Made by a program: the position numbers and the translations under genes
Assembly: GCA_964573855.1 (NCBI GenBank)
Contig: CAZNKO010000004.1
Span: 1-43,449 of the forward strand
Source of the DNA: CAZNKO01 sp964573855
Lineage (GTDB): Bacteria; Patescibacteriota; Patescibacteriia; UBA9934; GWF2-40-263
DNA: 43,449 bases
Reading direction: 5' to 3'
In this document: piece after piece, positions 14,809-23,380 of the stretch
Position numbering within the stretch: position 1 is the stretch's first letter
Layout: each line of letters starts with the position of its first letter
The notes under the pieces: model-generated
What the model was told of the DNA's origin: nothing
Databases searched by the model: none
What the model saw: only the letters and a program-made list of their open reading frames with translations

Positions 14809-16215
14809 TTAGTCCTCGAGACGGACCGAACCCGCGGCCGCGGCCATGGCCTCGCTGAAAGTGGGATACGCGTGAATCATGGAGGCGATTTTATCAACGG
14901 TGGCGTTGAGGTACAGAGCCAACGCCCCCTCATGGATCATTTCCCCGGCCCGCTCGCTCATGATGTGGACGCCGAGCACCTTTCGGGTCTTCGGATGCGC
15001 GACGATTTTGACGAGTCCGTTCTCCACATGTTCTGTGGCCGCGCGGCCAAGAGATGAGATCCGATAACGCCCGACAAGTGCGGCTCTGTATTTTCCCTTT
15101 ACTTCCGGGGTCGTCATACCGACCGAGGCCACTTCCGGGTCCACGAACGTGACGCGCGGCACCACTCGCTCGTCCCGCTTCAAAAAGCCGCTCCTCTTGT
15201 TTTTCGCAAGCAAAGCCGCGTTCCGGCCCGCGATCGCCCCTTCGTAATGGGCGGTATGGGTAAACATGGGCCCGGCATCCGCGTCGCCGGCGGCAAAAAT
15301 ATAGCGGGCGCTTGTGCGTCCGAGAGCATCCGTCACAATGGACCCGCGCGGATTGAGTCTCACGCCAACCGCCTCAAGATTCAATCCATCCACATTCGAC
15401 CGCTTTCCGGCCGCGAGTAAAATCCGATCCACGGCATGCGTTGTCCGTTCTCCTTTTTTCTCAACACGAACGCCGTACACCCCGCCGCGTGCATTTGAGA
15501 CCTCAAAAATCTTTGCGTCCGTGACCACCTGTACTCCCTTAGCCTCGAGTTCCGCCTGCGCCAAGGCCGCGATTTCGGGATCTTCCCGATGGAGAATCAT
15601 GGGGGCTGACTGAAGCACCACCACTCGGCTCCCGTAAGCGCTAAAAAACGTCGCGAGCTCGCTCCCGACGGGCCCTGCGCCAATAACCGCAAGGGACTTC
15701 GGCGGCCGATCGCACATCACGGCATCCTTGAACGTCCAATAATGCGTGTCCGAGAGACCTCGGATCGGCGGCACGAATTCCTCGGTTCCGGCCGCAATCA
15801 CGAAAGTTTTGGCCGAAAACGTGCGCCCGTCCGCCCGGACAGTGGAAGGATCCATAAACATGGCGCGGCCAAAAACGACGGTGATGCCGTTTTGCTTCGC
15901 AAGCCGCACGTACCGCTCCCCGCGCTCTCCCCCGCCGGTGATCGACTCAACGACGGACTTCCGATACGCCATGGCACCGCCAAAATCCGCGCTGGTGCGC
16001 CCGGAAATGCCAAACCGGTCCGCCTCGCGGCACATCCGGTACATTTTTGCGGCCTTCAGAAGCGCTTTGGTCGGAACGCACGCGAAGTTCGGGCATTCGC
16101 CGCCGAGTTTATCTTTTTCAATAAGACACACCTTGGCTCCCGTCTCGCGGGCTGCCAATGCGGCCGAAAATCCCGCCGAGCCTGCACCAATCACGATGAC
16201 GTCATAAGAAATCAT
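14809..16215 (-). CDS. FAD/NAD(P) disulfide oxidoreductase (MerA/Lpd-like)
   Basis: A 468-residue class I pyridine-nucleotide-disulfide oxidoreductase. FAD motif YDVIVIGAGSAGFSAAL at the N-terminus, redox pair GGECPNFACVPTK (CxxxxC), NAD(P) motif SLAVIGAGPVGSELA, second FAD motif RYIFAAGDAD, and the dimer-interface base HAYPTFSEA. No extra heavy-metal domain or C-terminal vicinal Cys is present, so mercuric reductase activity is not supported; dihydrolipoyl dehydrogenase or another disulfide substrate is open. ATG 16215 overlaps the stop of the glycoside hydrolase gene (ATGA). Confidence 0.88.
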   Translation of the reverse strand: MISYDVIVIGAGSAGFSAALAARETGAKVCLIEKDKLGGECPNFACVPTKALLKAAKMYRMCREADRFGISGRTSADFGGAMAYRKSVVESITGGGERGERYVRLAKQNGITVVFGRAMFMDPSTVRADGRTFSAKTFVIAAGTEEFVPPIRGLSDTHYWTFKDAVMCDRPPKSLAVIGAGPVGSELATFFSAYGSRVVVLQSAPMILHREDPEIAALAQAELEAKGVQVVTDAKIFEVSNARGGVYGVRVEKKGERTTHAVDRILLAAGKRSNVDGLNLEAVGVRLNPRGSIVTDALGRTSARYIFAAGDADAGPMFTHTAHYEGAIAGRNAALLAKNKRSGFLKRDERVVPRVTFVDPEVASVGMTTPEVKGKYRAALVGRYRISSLGRAATEHVENGLVKIVAHPKTRKVLGVHIMSERAGEMIHEGALALYLNATVDKIASMIHAYPTFSEAMAAAAGSVRLED

Positions 16216-17195
16216 AGATTTGCGAAAATTTCCTTGGCCGCGTCCCAAAGTCGCGGCTCACCGTGCACCTTCAAGTAATACCACCACTCGGCACCCCAAA
16301 GGTAAATCTCCGAGGCTCCTGTCCGACGCGCGTAATCAACGTTCTCGCGAAGATTTTCGGCATCAAAGAGCGTGTACCACTCTTTCGGTTCCCGATTTTT
16401 AACAGGCTCCGGAAACCAGGGCTCGGCCTGAAGCTCGGAAATGATGATCTTGTCCACAAAGGGAGAAATGACGAGACTCCGGAGCCAATAAAATGCGGGC
16501 GGAAAGGGATAGATCACGTAACCCAAGACCCGATTCCATGTCGTGCGATACAAAGAAATGCCGAGCACGTCCGCGGGAATCGCGGCGTACAGCCAGGGCT
16601 CGAGCTCACCCGAGACCGTAAGCTGGACGGGTTTGTCATCCAAATCGCGAACGCGATCCACCTCTCGCACGAGTTGCCAAAAACTGGTTCCCGGACAGAC
16701 TCCAAACGGAAAAAAGGGTTCATTCTCTACCTGCCAACGCACGAGGGCAGGTGACCGGCGGTACCGCCGCACGGTTTCTTCGAGAAACGCGAGGGAAGCG
16801 ATATGCCGATCCTCCACGGACCGCATCTCGGCCCAGTCCGGAATGTAGCACTCGGGCCAGCGCGGCCCCTTTTCTCCCACGACAAGGGTGACCTCTATCC
16901 CCCGCCGTAGAGCCTCCTCCATCATCCAATCCAATTCCTCCCAACGGTACCGATCGGGTTCGGGTTCCACCTCGGACCAGTAGACAGGAATACGCATCCG
17001 CCGGACCTGAAGATCATCCGCAAGCGCCCGCCACGTTTCCCGCGGGTCAAGACCAAGCCACCAAGCGTAGGTCATCGAATACGTCACTCCGAGCTCCGGC
17101 GAAGGTCCACGTTCGGGCGGCAAGTGTTGAAATATGCCCAAGGCCGTCACGACAGCCAAGGAAACGAGCACCGTCGAGGCGACAGTGCGTGTCAT
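16212..17195 (-). CDS. Membrane-anchored glycoside hydrolase, clan A type
   Basis: A 327-residue protein with a membrane segment (about residues 6-22) and an exported TIM-barrel hydrolase domain: VRRMRIPVYWSEVEPEPDRY, LVRWQVENEP with the acid/base Glu of the NEP motif (residues 158-160), and IIISELQAEPW near 251-260 carrying the likely nucleophile. This matches clan GH-A (GH5/GH42-like); the substrate is unknown. ATG 17195 has a perfect AAGGAGG upstream and overlaps the stop of the large membrane protein (ATGA). Confidence 0.8.
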   Translation of the reverse strand: MTRTVASTVLVSLAVVTALGIFQHLPPERGPSPELGVTYSMTYAWWLGLDPRETWRALADDLQVRRMRIPVYWSEVEPEPDRYRWEELDWMMEEALRRGIEVTLVVGEKGPRWPECYIPDWAEMRSVEDRHIASLAFLEETVRRYRRSPALVRWQVENEPFFPFGVCPGTSFWQLVREVDRVRDLDDKPVQLTVSGELEPWLYAAIPADVLGISLYRTTWNRVLGYVIYPFPPAFYWLRSLVISPFVDKIIISELQAEPWFPEPVKNREPKEWYTLFDAENLRENVDYARRTGASEIYLWGAEWWYYLKVHGEPRLWDAAKEIFANL

Positions 17196-18823
17196 ATCTC
17201 CTCCTTTTTTTCGCGTAAAAAGGCAATCCAACTTTCAATGAGACGAATCATACCCTTAAACGGTGCCTCGACAATGAAATCGAAGAAAAAAAGGAAGATA
17301 TTGATCCTGGGCGCCCGCATGGCGAGCCACCGCCCCACTCGGATGACCGGGAGAAAAAGGAGGTCGCTCAAGAATCCCAGGAATCCTCCGGTCTGTTCTG
17401 TCACGAGCAGATCCTTTTTGCCGCTCCGGATCTTATAGCCGAAAAACATGACCAAGCTCAAGAAAAACAGGAAGAAGAGAATGGAGACCGTGTGAAATTG
17501 AAGGCCGCGCAGGATCCACGTGATGGCTCCAACCGTCACGAGGAACATAATGCCGTAGAGAAATTTGAAAATGGCTCCCGCGGCGCCGGAGGCCCAGGGC
17601 CTCCGCGTTTTGAATGTCACGGTAAAATCCTTTCCCATGGAGATGAGGGCGTGAATTTTGTCGAGGATCAGCTGGGTGTTTTTCTTCTCGGGCACGCGAA
17701 CCGTGAGGCCTAAAAACCCAAGAAGGAGTGGGTGAAAAAGAATATTCACGAGGAGCGGAAATTTGTTCGTCGTCTGGAGCACAATCTGTTCATACGGAAG
17801 CTCGATCAGGACCGCAAGGAGGGTCTTGGTGAGGAGGAGGAACAGGACGGCGCGAATGACGCTGCGGCGCAGGCGGTTGTGGAACCGCTTGTAGCGCGCC
17901 CGAACGGCTTTGGTGAGCGCTCCGTCAAGGGCGGCAACCTGCCCGGACTCCACGGTCGCCTGAAACGCCTCGGGGTTGTCCTCAATCACGTCGCGCAAAA
18001 GATGGAAAAGGATCGTATGTCGACGCACGAGGCGGGCGATCGGCTCGGCCCCTGGGTGTTTGAGCTGCCGCTCGATCGATTGAATAATGGCCGGCAGATG
18101 CACGCTCACGTCAACCACCAGAGGATCGGTAGGCTCGATTTTGGTCCACTGCGGATAATACAGAGTGAACACGCGGAACCGAAGGGTCGCGCTGTTGGAT
18201 TTCAAAATCATGCGGTGGACGGCCGTGTAGAGCTGGAGATCCCGATCCGCCTCGGCAATCAACGGACTCGACCACACCACCCGCTCCTTCAATTTTTGGT
18301 AGGCAACGCTTGCGAGGGCCTCATCCACGAGCGGCGGAACAAGCGCGTACTCAATCTCGGTCGAAAGCAAGTCCACGAGCCATTCGAGCGCATGCTCCCG
18401 GTCGCTTTGGAGCTCGCGCAATTCCGTAAAGAGCGGCCGGTATTTTTCCAGAATGCTCGAGACGACGTCCATCATGCGCTCCGGCACTTTCTTGTTCGGC
18501 AGATACCGCGCCCAAATGAGCTCGCGCAGAAGGTCGGAGGCGAGCTGTTTGACATCCTCCTCCTCCAGCCGACGCTTCAAGATCCGCCGGATCGCGTTCC
18601 GGCGCAAAAGATGCTCCTCATCATATTCAAGCGTGTTTCGAATAGCCTCGTACGCGGAGGCCGCAGCAGAAACTGTGTCGCTGACGACGATCACGTCCTC
18701 GTCTGGCTTCCGGTCCGCGGACGTTTTCACGTTCACGACCGCGTGCAAAAGTTGCGCCAAGGACGCATCGATTTTGCCCGGATGGATGAGGTCAGCGTGG
18801 CTCAAAGCTTCTTCATGACTCAT
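17192..18823 (-). CDS. Large membrane protein, unknown function
   Basis: A 543-residue protein: a mostly helical, charged N-terminal half (about 1-315) and a C-terminal half with several hydrophobic segments (near 320-345, 350-375, 410-430, 440-460), ending in an amphipathic basic tail. I do not recognise a named domain. It lies between the GT-B-like gene and the glycoside hydrolase on the same strand, 15 nt after the former and overlapping the latter by ATGA, so a role at the cell envelope is a fair guess. Confidence 0.75.
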   Translation of the reverse strand: MSHEEALSHADLIHPGKIDASLAQLLHAVVNVKTSADRKPDEDVIVVSDTVSAAASAYEAIRNTLEYDEEHLLRRNAIRRILKRRLEEEDVKQLASDLLRELIWARYLPNKKVPERMMDVVSSILEKYRPLFTELRELQSDREHALEWLVDLLSTEIEYALVPPLVDEALASVAYQKLKERVVWSSPLIAEADRDLQLYTAVHRMILKSNSATLRFRVFTLYYPQWTKIEPTDPLVVDVSVHLPAIIQSIERQLKHPGAEPIARLVRRHTILFHLLRDVIEDNPEAFQATVESGQVAALDGALTKAVRARYKRFHNRLRRSVIRAVLFLLLTKTLLAVLIELPYEQIVLQTTNKFPLLVNILFHPLLLGFLGLTVRVPEKKNTQLILDKIHALISMGKDFTVTFKTRRPWASGAAGAIFKFLYGIMFLVTVGAITWILRGLQFHTVSILFFLFFLSLVMFFGYKIRSGKKDLLVTEQTGGFLGFLSDLLFLPVIRVGRWLAMRAPRINIFLFFFDFIVEAPFKGMIRLIESWIAFLREKKEEI

Positions 18824-18838
18824 AAGGATCCCAAAATA

Positions 18839-20188
18839 CTAGACGATGAGAGGCAGTTCGTGCAACTCGCTCGGTCGCCCAAGCACCGTGTCCTCGATGC
18901 GATACACGCCATGGGTTGGCGCCTCAATGTACCCGCTCCAGGCCATCCGCGCGATACCCCCCGAATTGATCCAATCAAACAACCACTCCGAGGTCAGCCG
19001 GGGATCGTTCTGCGGCACGCCGCCGCCCATGTATTGCAGCCACAGCCGATTGAATTCCTCCTGCGAGCCGATCGGGGGCGCGATGATGATCGGGAGGCCG
19101 AGTCCGGTGTAAAACGACAGCTCGCTTGGCTTGGTCCAAAGGATGTCCGTGGTCTCGAGAAGCTTATTGAACCCCGCGAAATATTCGGCACGCGACTCGA
19201 AAGTCGGGACCATAAGCCAATTTCCGAGCTGTTTCCCGAGCCCTCGAAACTCTGCGGAGAGCCGATAGTATTCGGCCACGTCGCGCCGCGTGCCAGCCAT
19301 GAGGATAAGACGAATCTCATGGCGGGCGATCTTCCGGGCAAGGCTCTCCATAACCTGCACGCCAAGGTGCCGCTGGGCCCCGGCGCCGCCGACCGAGTAC
19401 ATGAGGGTCAAAGGATGTGTGCTCGGTTTCGGCTTGCATTTGATAGGGCCGAGCCATGCCCGGAGCGTTTTTCCATATCGGCTCAAAAAAATGCCGCGCG
19501 GATCCAGATTGCAAATCCGGCTCATGAGAAGATCCTTGAGCACCTCGGCACTCGCTCCCCCAATCAACTCTTTGGGAAGCGGGAACCCGGTCAGATAAAT
19601 TTGTTCCTCCCGGACGCCGTAAAGTTTCAGGCGTTCCGCCACCCGGCCATTGCTTGCAAAATATTTGATCCGGCTCTTCTTCGGGTCCATCGGCGCCCAG
19701 GAGCGGCTCACATCCGCGTCTGTCGTGACGCAGTAAATTTCTCCGGGATAATTGTAATAATCCGCCGCGAACGCAGGCTGAAAAAACGTGCAGACGAGCG
19801 GGACAGGGTTTTTCGCGAGCATTTCCACGAGATGGCGCGACAGTCCCGTTTTAATCGAATGGTACATTTGGCGCAGCTGCAGATTAGGCTCCGAAAGATC
19901 GCGGCGCGGATAAAACAAGGGGATCTCCTGCCATCGATCGAGAGCTTCAAACAAAAAGGAGCCGACAACCGGCACGGGTTTCACGCGGGAAACGGCCTCA
20001 TAAATCTCCCGAAGTCGCGTCCACGACTTCCGATCCTTTGCGGGAATTCCGCGATAGGCGTTTGCGGAAATGATTTCTCCACCTGACAAATCTCGAAGCG
20101 CATACGCGGCACGACTGTGCCCGTACCCCATGTTCACGTCCACCACCCAGGCTTTCCGCCGCGGGTGTTTCTGATGCTTGTGGGGCAT
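18839..20188 (-). CDS. GT-B-like glycosyltransferase-related protein
   Basis: A 449-residue protein. The N-terminus WVVDVNMGYGHSRAAYALRD has the Gly/His-rich first loop seen in MurG/MGDG-synthase-like GT-B enzymes. Later segments LMYSVGGAGAQRHLGVQVM, IRLILMAGTRRDV and TKPSELSFYTGLGLPIIIAPPIGSQEE resemble the nucleotide-binding C-domain with its donor-sugar loop. No family name is certain. It heads the set glycosyltransferase, membrane protein, glycoside hydrolase, flavoprotein. The first 15 residues are basic. CATATT lies 5 nt before the ATG. Confidence 0.65.
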   Translation of the reverse strand: MPHKHQKHPRRKAWVVDVNMGYGHSRAAYALRDLSGGEIISANAYRGIPAKDRKSWTRLREIYEAVSRVKPVPVVGSFLFEALDRWQEIPLFYPRRDLSEPNLQLRQMYHSIKTGLSRHLVEMLAKNPVPLVCTFFQPAFAADYYNYPGEIYCVTTDADVSRSWAPMDPKKSRIKYFASNGRVAERLKLYGVREEQIYLTGFPLPKELIGGASAEVLKDLLMSRICNLDPRGIFLSRYGKTLRAWLGPIKCKPKPSTHPLTLMYSVGGAGAQRHLGVQVMESLARKIARHEIRLILMAGTRRDVAEYYRLSAEFRGLGKQLGNWLMVPTFESRAEYFAGFNKLLETTDILWTKPSELSFYTGLGLPIIIAPPIGSQEEFNRLWLQYMGGGVPQNDPRLTSEWLFDWINSGGIARMAWSGYIEAPTHGVYRIEDTVLGRPSELHELPLIV

Positions 20189-20189
20189 A

Positions 20190-20284
20190 GGAAAATATGC
20201 TCGTTGTTCGTGACTCGTCGTTCGTTGTTTGTCGTTTATTCAGAATCCACGATCCACGAGTAACGAGCGACGAGCGACGAGCGA
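20190..20284. repeat. Degenerate ACGAGC tandem hairpin
   Basis: Units such as CGTTCGT and ACGAGCGACGAGCGACGAGC form an imperfect inverted repeat filling the gap between two minus-strand genes. It also contains CCACGATCCACGA, the same words as the insertion in the CobA domain. Confidence 0.65.
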
Positions 20285-21028
20285 TCAAAAAAACGACCGA
20301 TCCGGCGCGGTCTTGATGATCTTAAGGGCCTCCTCTGCCGTGTCCACCAGATGATACAGTTTCGTCTCTTCCCGCGTGATCGTACGGTATTCCAAGACGA
20401 GGGTCCGACTCACCCAATCCAACAACGGTTTCCAAAACTCTTGGCCGACGAGAATAATCGGAATGCGCTGCATCTTTCCCGTTTGCACAAGCATGATGAG
20501 CTCGAACGCCTCATCAAGCGTGCCGAATCCTCCCGGGAAAAAAACGTAGGCTTGGGCCGCGGCCGCGAGCATCACCTTGCGAGTGAAAAAATAGTGAAAG
20601 GCGCGGCTACGCGTAACATACGGATTCGTACGTTGCTCTTTCGGAAGCTGGATGTTGAGACCGAGCGATTCCCCCTTCGCTTCGAACGCCCCGCGATTGG
20701 CCGCCTCCATAATGCCCGGGCCCCCGCCGGTAATGACCGTGAACCCGGCCTTCGCAAGCAGCCTCCCGAGCTTTCGCGCTTCTTTGTACCACGGATTTTT
20801 TGTATCAAAACGCGTGGAACCGAAAATGCTTACTTCCCTGGACGACTCGGCCAAAAACTGGAACCCTTCCACGAACTCGGCCATGATGCGGAAAATGCGC
20901 CAGGTGATGTCCTGGAGTTTCGTCGGATAATACGGGCGCTGGCGGCGCTCCTCCTCGGGGAGCGGAATGCGGCACACTTGACCCAGCATGTCGTGCGAGT
21001 GCGAATGGGCGGATTTTGCGGATTTCAT
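20285..21028 (-). CDS. LOG-family (TIGR00730-like) protein
   Basis: A 247-residue Rossmann-type protein with ITGGGPGIMEAANRGA and YVFFPGGFGTLDEAFE, the PGGxGTxxE motif of LOG phosphoribohydrolases, which release adenine-type bases from nucleoside 5'-monophosphates. The N-terminal 50 residues are an extra, His-rich and charged segment, as in longer bacterial members. A perfect TATAAT (21042-21037) ends 8 nt before the ATG, with TCGTCA 17 bp further upstream, so the mRNA would have essentially no leader. Confidence 0.87.
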   Translation of the reverse strand: MKSAKSAHSHSHDMLGQVCRIPLPEEERRQRPYYPTKLQDITWRIFRIMAEFVEGFQFLAESSREVSIFGSTRFDTKNPWYKEARKLGRLLAKAGFTVITGGGPGIMEAANRGAFEAKGESLGLNIQLPKEQRTNPYVTRSRAFHYFFTRKVMLAAAAQAYVFFPGGFGTLDEAFELIMLVQTGKMQRIPIILVGQEFWKPLLDWVSRTLVLEYRTITREETKLYHLVDTAEEALKIIKTAPDRSFF

Positions 21029-21036
21029 ACGGGGGA

Positions 21037-21065
21037 ATTATAGCATGTTTGGTGCTGCCTGACGA
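21037..21065 (-). promoter_or_regulatory. LOG gene promoter, near-leaderless
   Basis: On the minus strand, TCGTCA (21065-21060), a 17-bp spacer and TATAAT (21042-21037), with the ATG at 21028. The -35 lies in dispersed repeat R1. Confidence 0.55.
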
Positions 21066-21124
21066 CAAAAAGCAGCGATCGGCTGGCGGCTTACAAGTTC
21101 GGTGCCTGATGGCGTTCGAACGAT
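21045..21124. repeat. Dispersed repeat R1, copy B
   Basis: About 78 bp closely matching 14669-14747, directly upstream of the LOG gene. The adjoining 21125-21240 holds no gene; it contains several CCGAAC words (ACCGAAC, CACCGAACATC) and a GCGC-rich hairpin near 21165. Confidence 0.7.
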
Positions 21125-21238
21125 GACCGAACCGTCTGGTCTCTACGACCGAACGCGAAGTCGCGCTAAGCGCGACGAAGCCCGAACAACCGTAAGGCCA
21201 CCGAACATCTACGCGTCAGTCGCCACCGAACATCCATC

Positions 21239-21274
21239 AAAAAAATCGCCCGCCCCGGAGACCCGGGACGGGCG
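21239..21274 (-). terminator. Terminator of the 21296-21709 gene
   Basis: Minus-strand hairpin with CGCCCGTCCCGG and CCGGGGCGGGCG arms (one mismatch) followed by ATTTTTTTG. Confidence 0.8.
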
Positions 21275-21295
21275 AAAAGACGATGGGGCGCAGCC

Positions 21296-21709
21296 CTAGT
21301 TCGCGAAGCGCTTCTTCGCGATGCGCGTGTAGCCGTTCGCCATCGTGGCCGAAAAAAGCGGCTGGATGCCGTGGTTCGGCGTGATCTGGGCGAGCCGCTC
21401 CGCGAGACTGTCAAGCATGCGATACACGATCCTCTTCGCGTACCGCGTCTCCGGGCGGAGCTCCAGGGCCGCGACGTACACCTCCCGAAGGAGGCCGTCG
21501 GGGACACGGCTCGAGTGCGCGTGCACGATGGACGCGATCTTCGAGAGCGCGGCGTGCACGTCGCCCGCCTTGAGCAGGTTCTGCGCCTGCCCGTACTCCA
21601 CATCCGCCTTCACGATCTCCGGCAGCTTCTTGCGGCGACGCCTGCTCTCCGGCGAGCGGAATAACATCGTCGTCGGCAACATGTCATCAACCACTACCCC
21701 TTGACGCAA
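21296..21709 (-). CDS. Small helical protein, unknown function
   Basis: A 137-residue protein, mostly helical; the middle (YGQAQNLLKAGDVHAALSKI) looks like a single TPR-like helical hairpin. I do not recognise the family. The TTG start at 21709 is chosen for its GAGGTG Shine-Dalgarno 4 nt upstream; an internal ATG ten residues later is the alternative. Codons are GC-rich with AAG lysines. It has its own terminator. The assembly gap lies between it and its likely promoter. Confidence 0.6.
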   Translation of the reverse strand: MRQGVVVDDMLPTTMLFRSPESRRRRKKLPEIVKADVEYGQAQNLLKAGDVHAALSKIASIVHAHSSRVPDGLLREVYVAALELRPETRYAKRIVYRMLDSLAERLAQITPNHGIQPLFSATMANGYTRIAKKRFAN

Positions 21710-21728
21710 GATGCACCTCTTTTGGTGT

Positions 21729-21738
21729 NNNNNNNNNN
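21729..21738. other. Assembly gap (ten N)
   Basis: Ten consecutive N, the usual placeholder for a scaffold join of unknown length. Linkage of left and right parts, and the promoter assignment across it, depend on the assembly. Confidence 0.99.
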
Positions 21739-21791
21739 GTGTCGGCCCGAATGGGTCCGAGTCGCCTCCTCCTCAAAGAGTCGACCGCACG

Positions 21792-21821
21792 ATTCTATAC
21801 CGCTTTTCCCTCATCTGTCAA
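21792..21821 (-). promoter_or_regulatory. Minus-strand promoter next to the gap
   Basis: TTGACA (21821-21816) with TATAGA at 16 bp (21799-21794) or TAGAAT at 18 bp (21797-21792). It probably serves the 21296-21709 gene across the gap, if the join is short. Confidence 0.6.
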
Positions 21822-21855
21822 CAGTGACACATACTTAAAACTCATAATCGATCTC

Positions 21856-21889
21856 ATTCTAAATTGACGCATATGTAACATTTGAGAAT
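21856..21889. repeat. 34-bp palindrome Q, copy 1
   Basis: Imperfect palindrome centred on CATATG. It matches 30692-30725, at the start of the second PaaX-like gene, at 30 of 34 positions. Here it lies between the 21792-21821 promoter and the L28 promoter. Confidence 0.7.
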
Positions 21890-21910
21890 TTCTTTCTCAC
21901 ATCAACCCTT

Positions 21911-21941
21911 GCCCCGTTAGAGGCGTCACCTCTAACGGGGC
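21911..21941. repeat. Perfect hairpin abutting the L28 promoter
   Basis: A 13-bp perfect stem, GCCCCGTTAGAGG / CCTCTAACGGGGC, with a 5-nt loop. It shares GCCCCGTTAGA with the arms of the 4766-4865 element and with 29213-29223. The promoter -35 starts at the next base. No T-run follows, so it is not a normal terminator. Confidence 0.75.
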
Positions 21942-21970
21942 TTGCCAAATTTCCACGCCTCCGGTATACT
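21942..21970 (+). promoter_or_regulatory. rpmB promoter
   Basis: TTGCCA (21942-21947), a 17-bp spacer and TATACT (21965-21970). The leader to ATG 21987 would be about 10 nt with no Shine-Dalgarno. Confidence 0.75.
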
Positions 21971-21986
21971 TCCGGCCAACACCCAT

Positions 21987-22232
21987 ATGGTCAAAAGCTG
22001 TATTGTCACAGGAAAGAAAGTCACGACCGGCTGGAGGGTCAGCCACTCAAACCGGCACACCAAACGCCGGCTGTTTCCGAACCTTCAAAAGCGCCGGCTC
22101 CTGAATCCCGCGACCGGCAAAATGGTGACGGTCGCGATCACGAGCCGCGGCCTCCGAACCCTCAAGAAATGGCGGAAGGAAGGAAAGACCTACAACCTCG
22201 CGGCCATGGCCAAGAACTTGCAAAATGCATAA
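21987..22232 (+). CDS. rpmB: 50S ribosomal protein L28
   Basis: An 81-residue basic protein with the L28 signature: CIVTGKKVTTGWRVSHSN at the start, TKRRLFPNLQKRRL and ITSRGLRTLKK. ATG 21987 is chosen over upstream TTG 21942, which is the -35 box itself. It is monocistronic with a strong promoter and a terminator. The N-terminus keeps only one of the Cys residues of zinc-binding forms, so zinc binding is unlikely. Confidence 0.95.
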   Translation: MVKSCIVTGKKVTTGWRVSHSNRHTKRRLFPNLQKRRLLNPATGKMVTVAITSRGLRTLKKWRKEGKTYNLAAMAKNLQNA

Positions 22233-22260
22233 AAGGGGCCTCGGCCCCTTTTATGTTTTT
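22231..22260. terminator. Bidirectional terminator between rpmB and hflX
   Basis: AAAAGGGGCC / GGCCCCTTTT stem-loop with T-runs on both sides, closing the convergent rpmB and hflX genes. Confidence 0.9.
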
Positions 22261-23366
22261 CAGAGCCGGCGTTCGATTGCGGAAATAAGCTCTGGGATCC
22301 CCTCTCCCTTTGCGGCCGAGACCGGCACGCACGGGAGTCCGGTTTCGAGGAGCTCTCCCACGCGATTTTTTAATTCTTCAGGGCCGAGCTGATCAATCTT
22401 ATTCATCACAAGCACGCGGGGTTTCCCCTCGATCCCGAGGCGCCCCAAAATTTCTTCTACCACCCGTACTTTCTGCTGCATGATCGCCTCTCCGCCGTCC
22501 ACCACGTGCAAAAGCACCTCTGCCTCGACCGCCTCCGAGAGGGTTGAGGAAAAGGCATTCAAAAGTTCGGGCGGCAAACGTTTGATGAATCCAATCGTGT
22601 CGGAAACGAGCGCGATTTTTTGTTTGCCCGGAAGGTAAAGGTGCCCGACCCGCGTGTCGAGGGTCGCAAACAAGATGTTAGAGGCAAATTCTTTGCGTCC
22701 GGTGAGCGAGTTCAGAAGCGTCGTTTTGCCCGCGTTCGTGTAGCCGACGATCGCGAGGGTCGGAAGATCCTTCCTCTGCCGAGCCTTTCGGTGGCCGGCG
22801 CGCACGGTTTGGTACTGCTTCAATTTCTCGATAAGCCGCCGCTCGCGCTCTTTCAAGTGGCGGCGCATGATTTCAATGTTCGTTTCCCCGATTCCAACCG
22901 TGCCGATGCCGCCTGCCTGGCGCGAGAGTTCCATGCCCATGCCGAAAATCCTGGGGCCCATGTGCCGGAGCGAGGCGAGCTCAATCTCGAGCCGCGCCTC
23001 GGTGGTGCGGGCATGTTTGGCAAAGATCTTCAAAATCAAATCAATCCGATCCCACACTTGGAGGCCGGTCCCCTTCAAGAGGTCCCCGACATTGTAAATC
23101 TGCCGAGGCTTCAGCTGATCATTGATAAGAAGAAGCTCGGCTCCCAGACGCTTTCCCTCTTCCCCAAGTGCGGTTATTTTTCCCGGGCCGAGGAATGTCC
23201 TCGGGTGCGGAGCAAAACGTTTTTGGTAGGTTTTGACAATGACGATCCCGCCGTAGGTGCGGACCAGTTCTTCAAGCTCCGCCAGCCGCTCAAGGCTCTC
23301 GGAGCCCTGCATGCGTGGATGGATGAGGTCCACCAAAATCGCTTTCGTTTTTCGGGCGAGTTCCAT
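22260..23366 (-). CDS. hflX: GTPase HflX
   Basis: A 368-residue ribosome-associated GTPase. The N-terminal domain has FLGPGKITAL and the MELSRQAGGIGTVGIGETN region; the G domain has GYTNAGKTT (208-216), DTIGF (G3, Ile for the usual Val), NKID (G4) and SAAKG (G5). It splits stalled or hibernating ribosomes. The usual hfq partner is absent; it follows HU, separated by a 111-bp hairpin region. Confidence 0.95.
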   Translation of the reverse strand: MELARKTKAILVDLIHPRMQGSESLERLAELEELVRTYGGIVIVKTYQKRFAPHPRTFLGPGKITALGEEGKRLGAELLLINDQLKPRQIYNVGDLLKGTGLQVWDRIDLILKIFAKHARTTEARLEIELASLRHMGPRIFGMGMELSRQAGGIGTVGIGETNIEIMRRHLKERERRLIEKLKQYQTVRAGHRKARQRKDLPTLAIVGYTNAGKTTLLNSLTGRKEFASNILFATLDTRVGHLYLPGKQKIALVSDTIGFIKRLPPELLNAFSSTLSEAVEAEVLLHVVDGGEAIMQQKVRVVEEILGRLGIEGKPRVLVMNKIDQLGPEELKNRVGELLETGLPCVPVSAAKGEGIPELISAIERRL

Positions 23367-23380
23367 GAAACCATCTTACC

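Noticed and set aside
14809..16215. Mercuric reductase
   Set aside because: The redox motif fits the wider disulfide oxidoreductase family, but the extra Cys residues and mer neighbours are missing.
17732..20086. 784-codon open frame on the plus strand
   Set aside because: It lies antisense to two well-supported minus-strand genes, lacks recognisable motifs, and reflects GC-rich codon shadowing.
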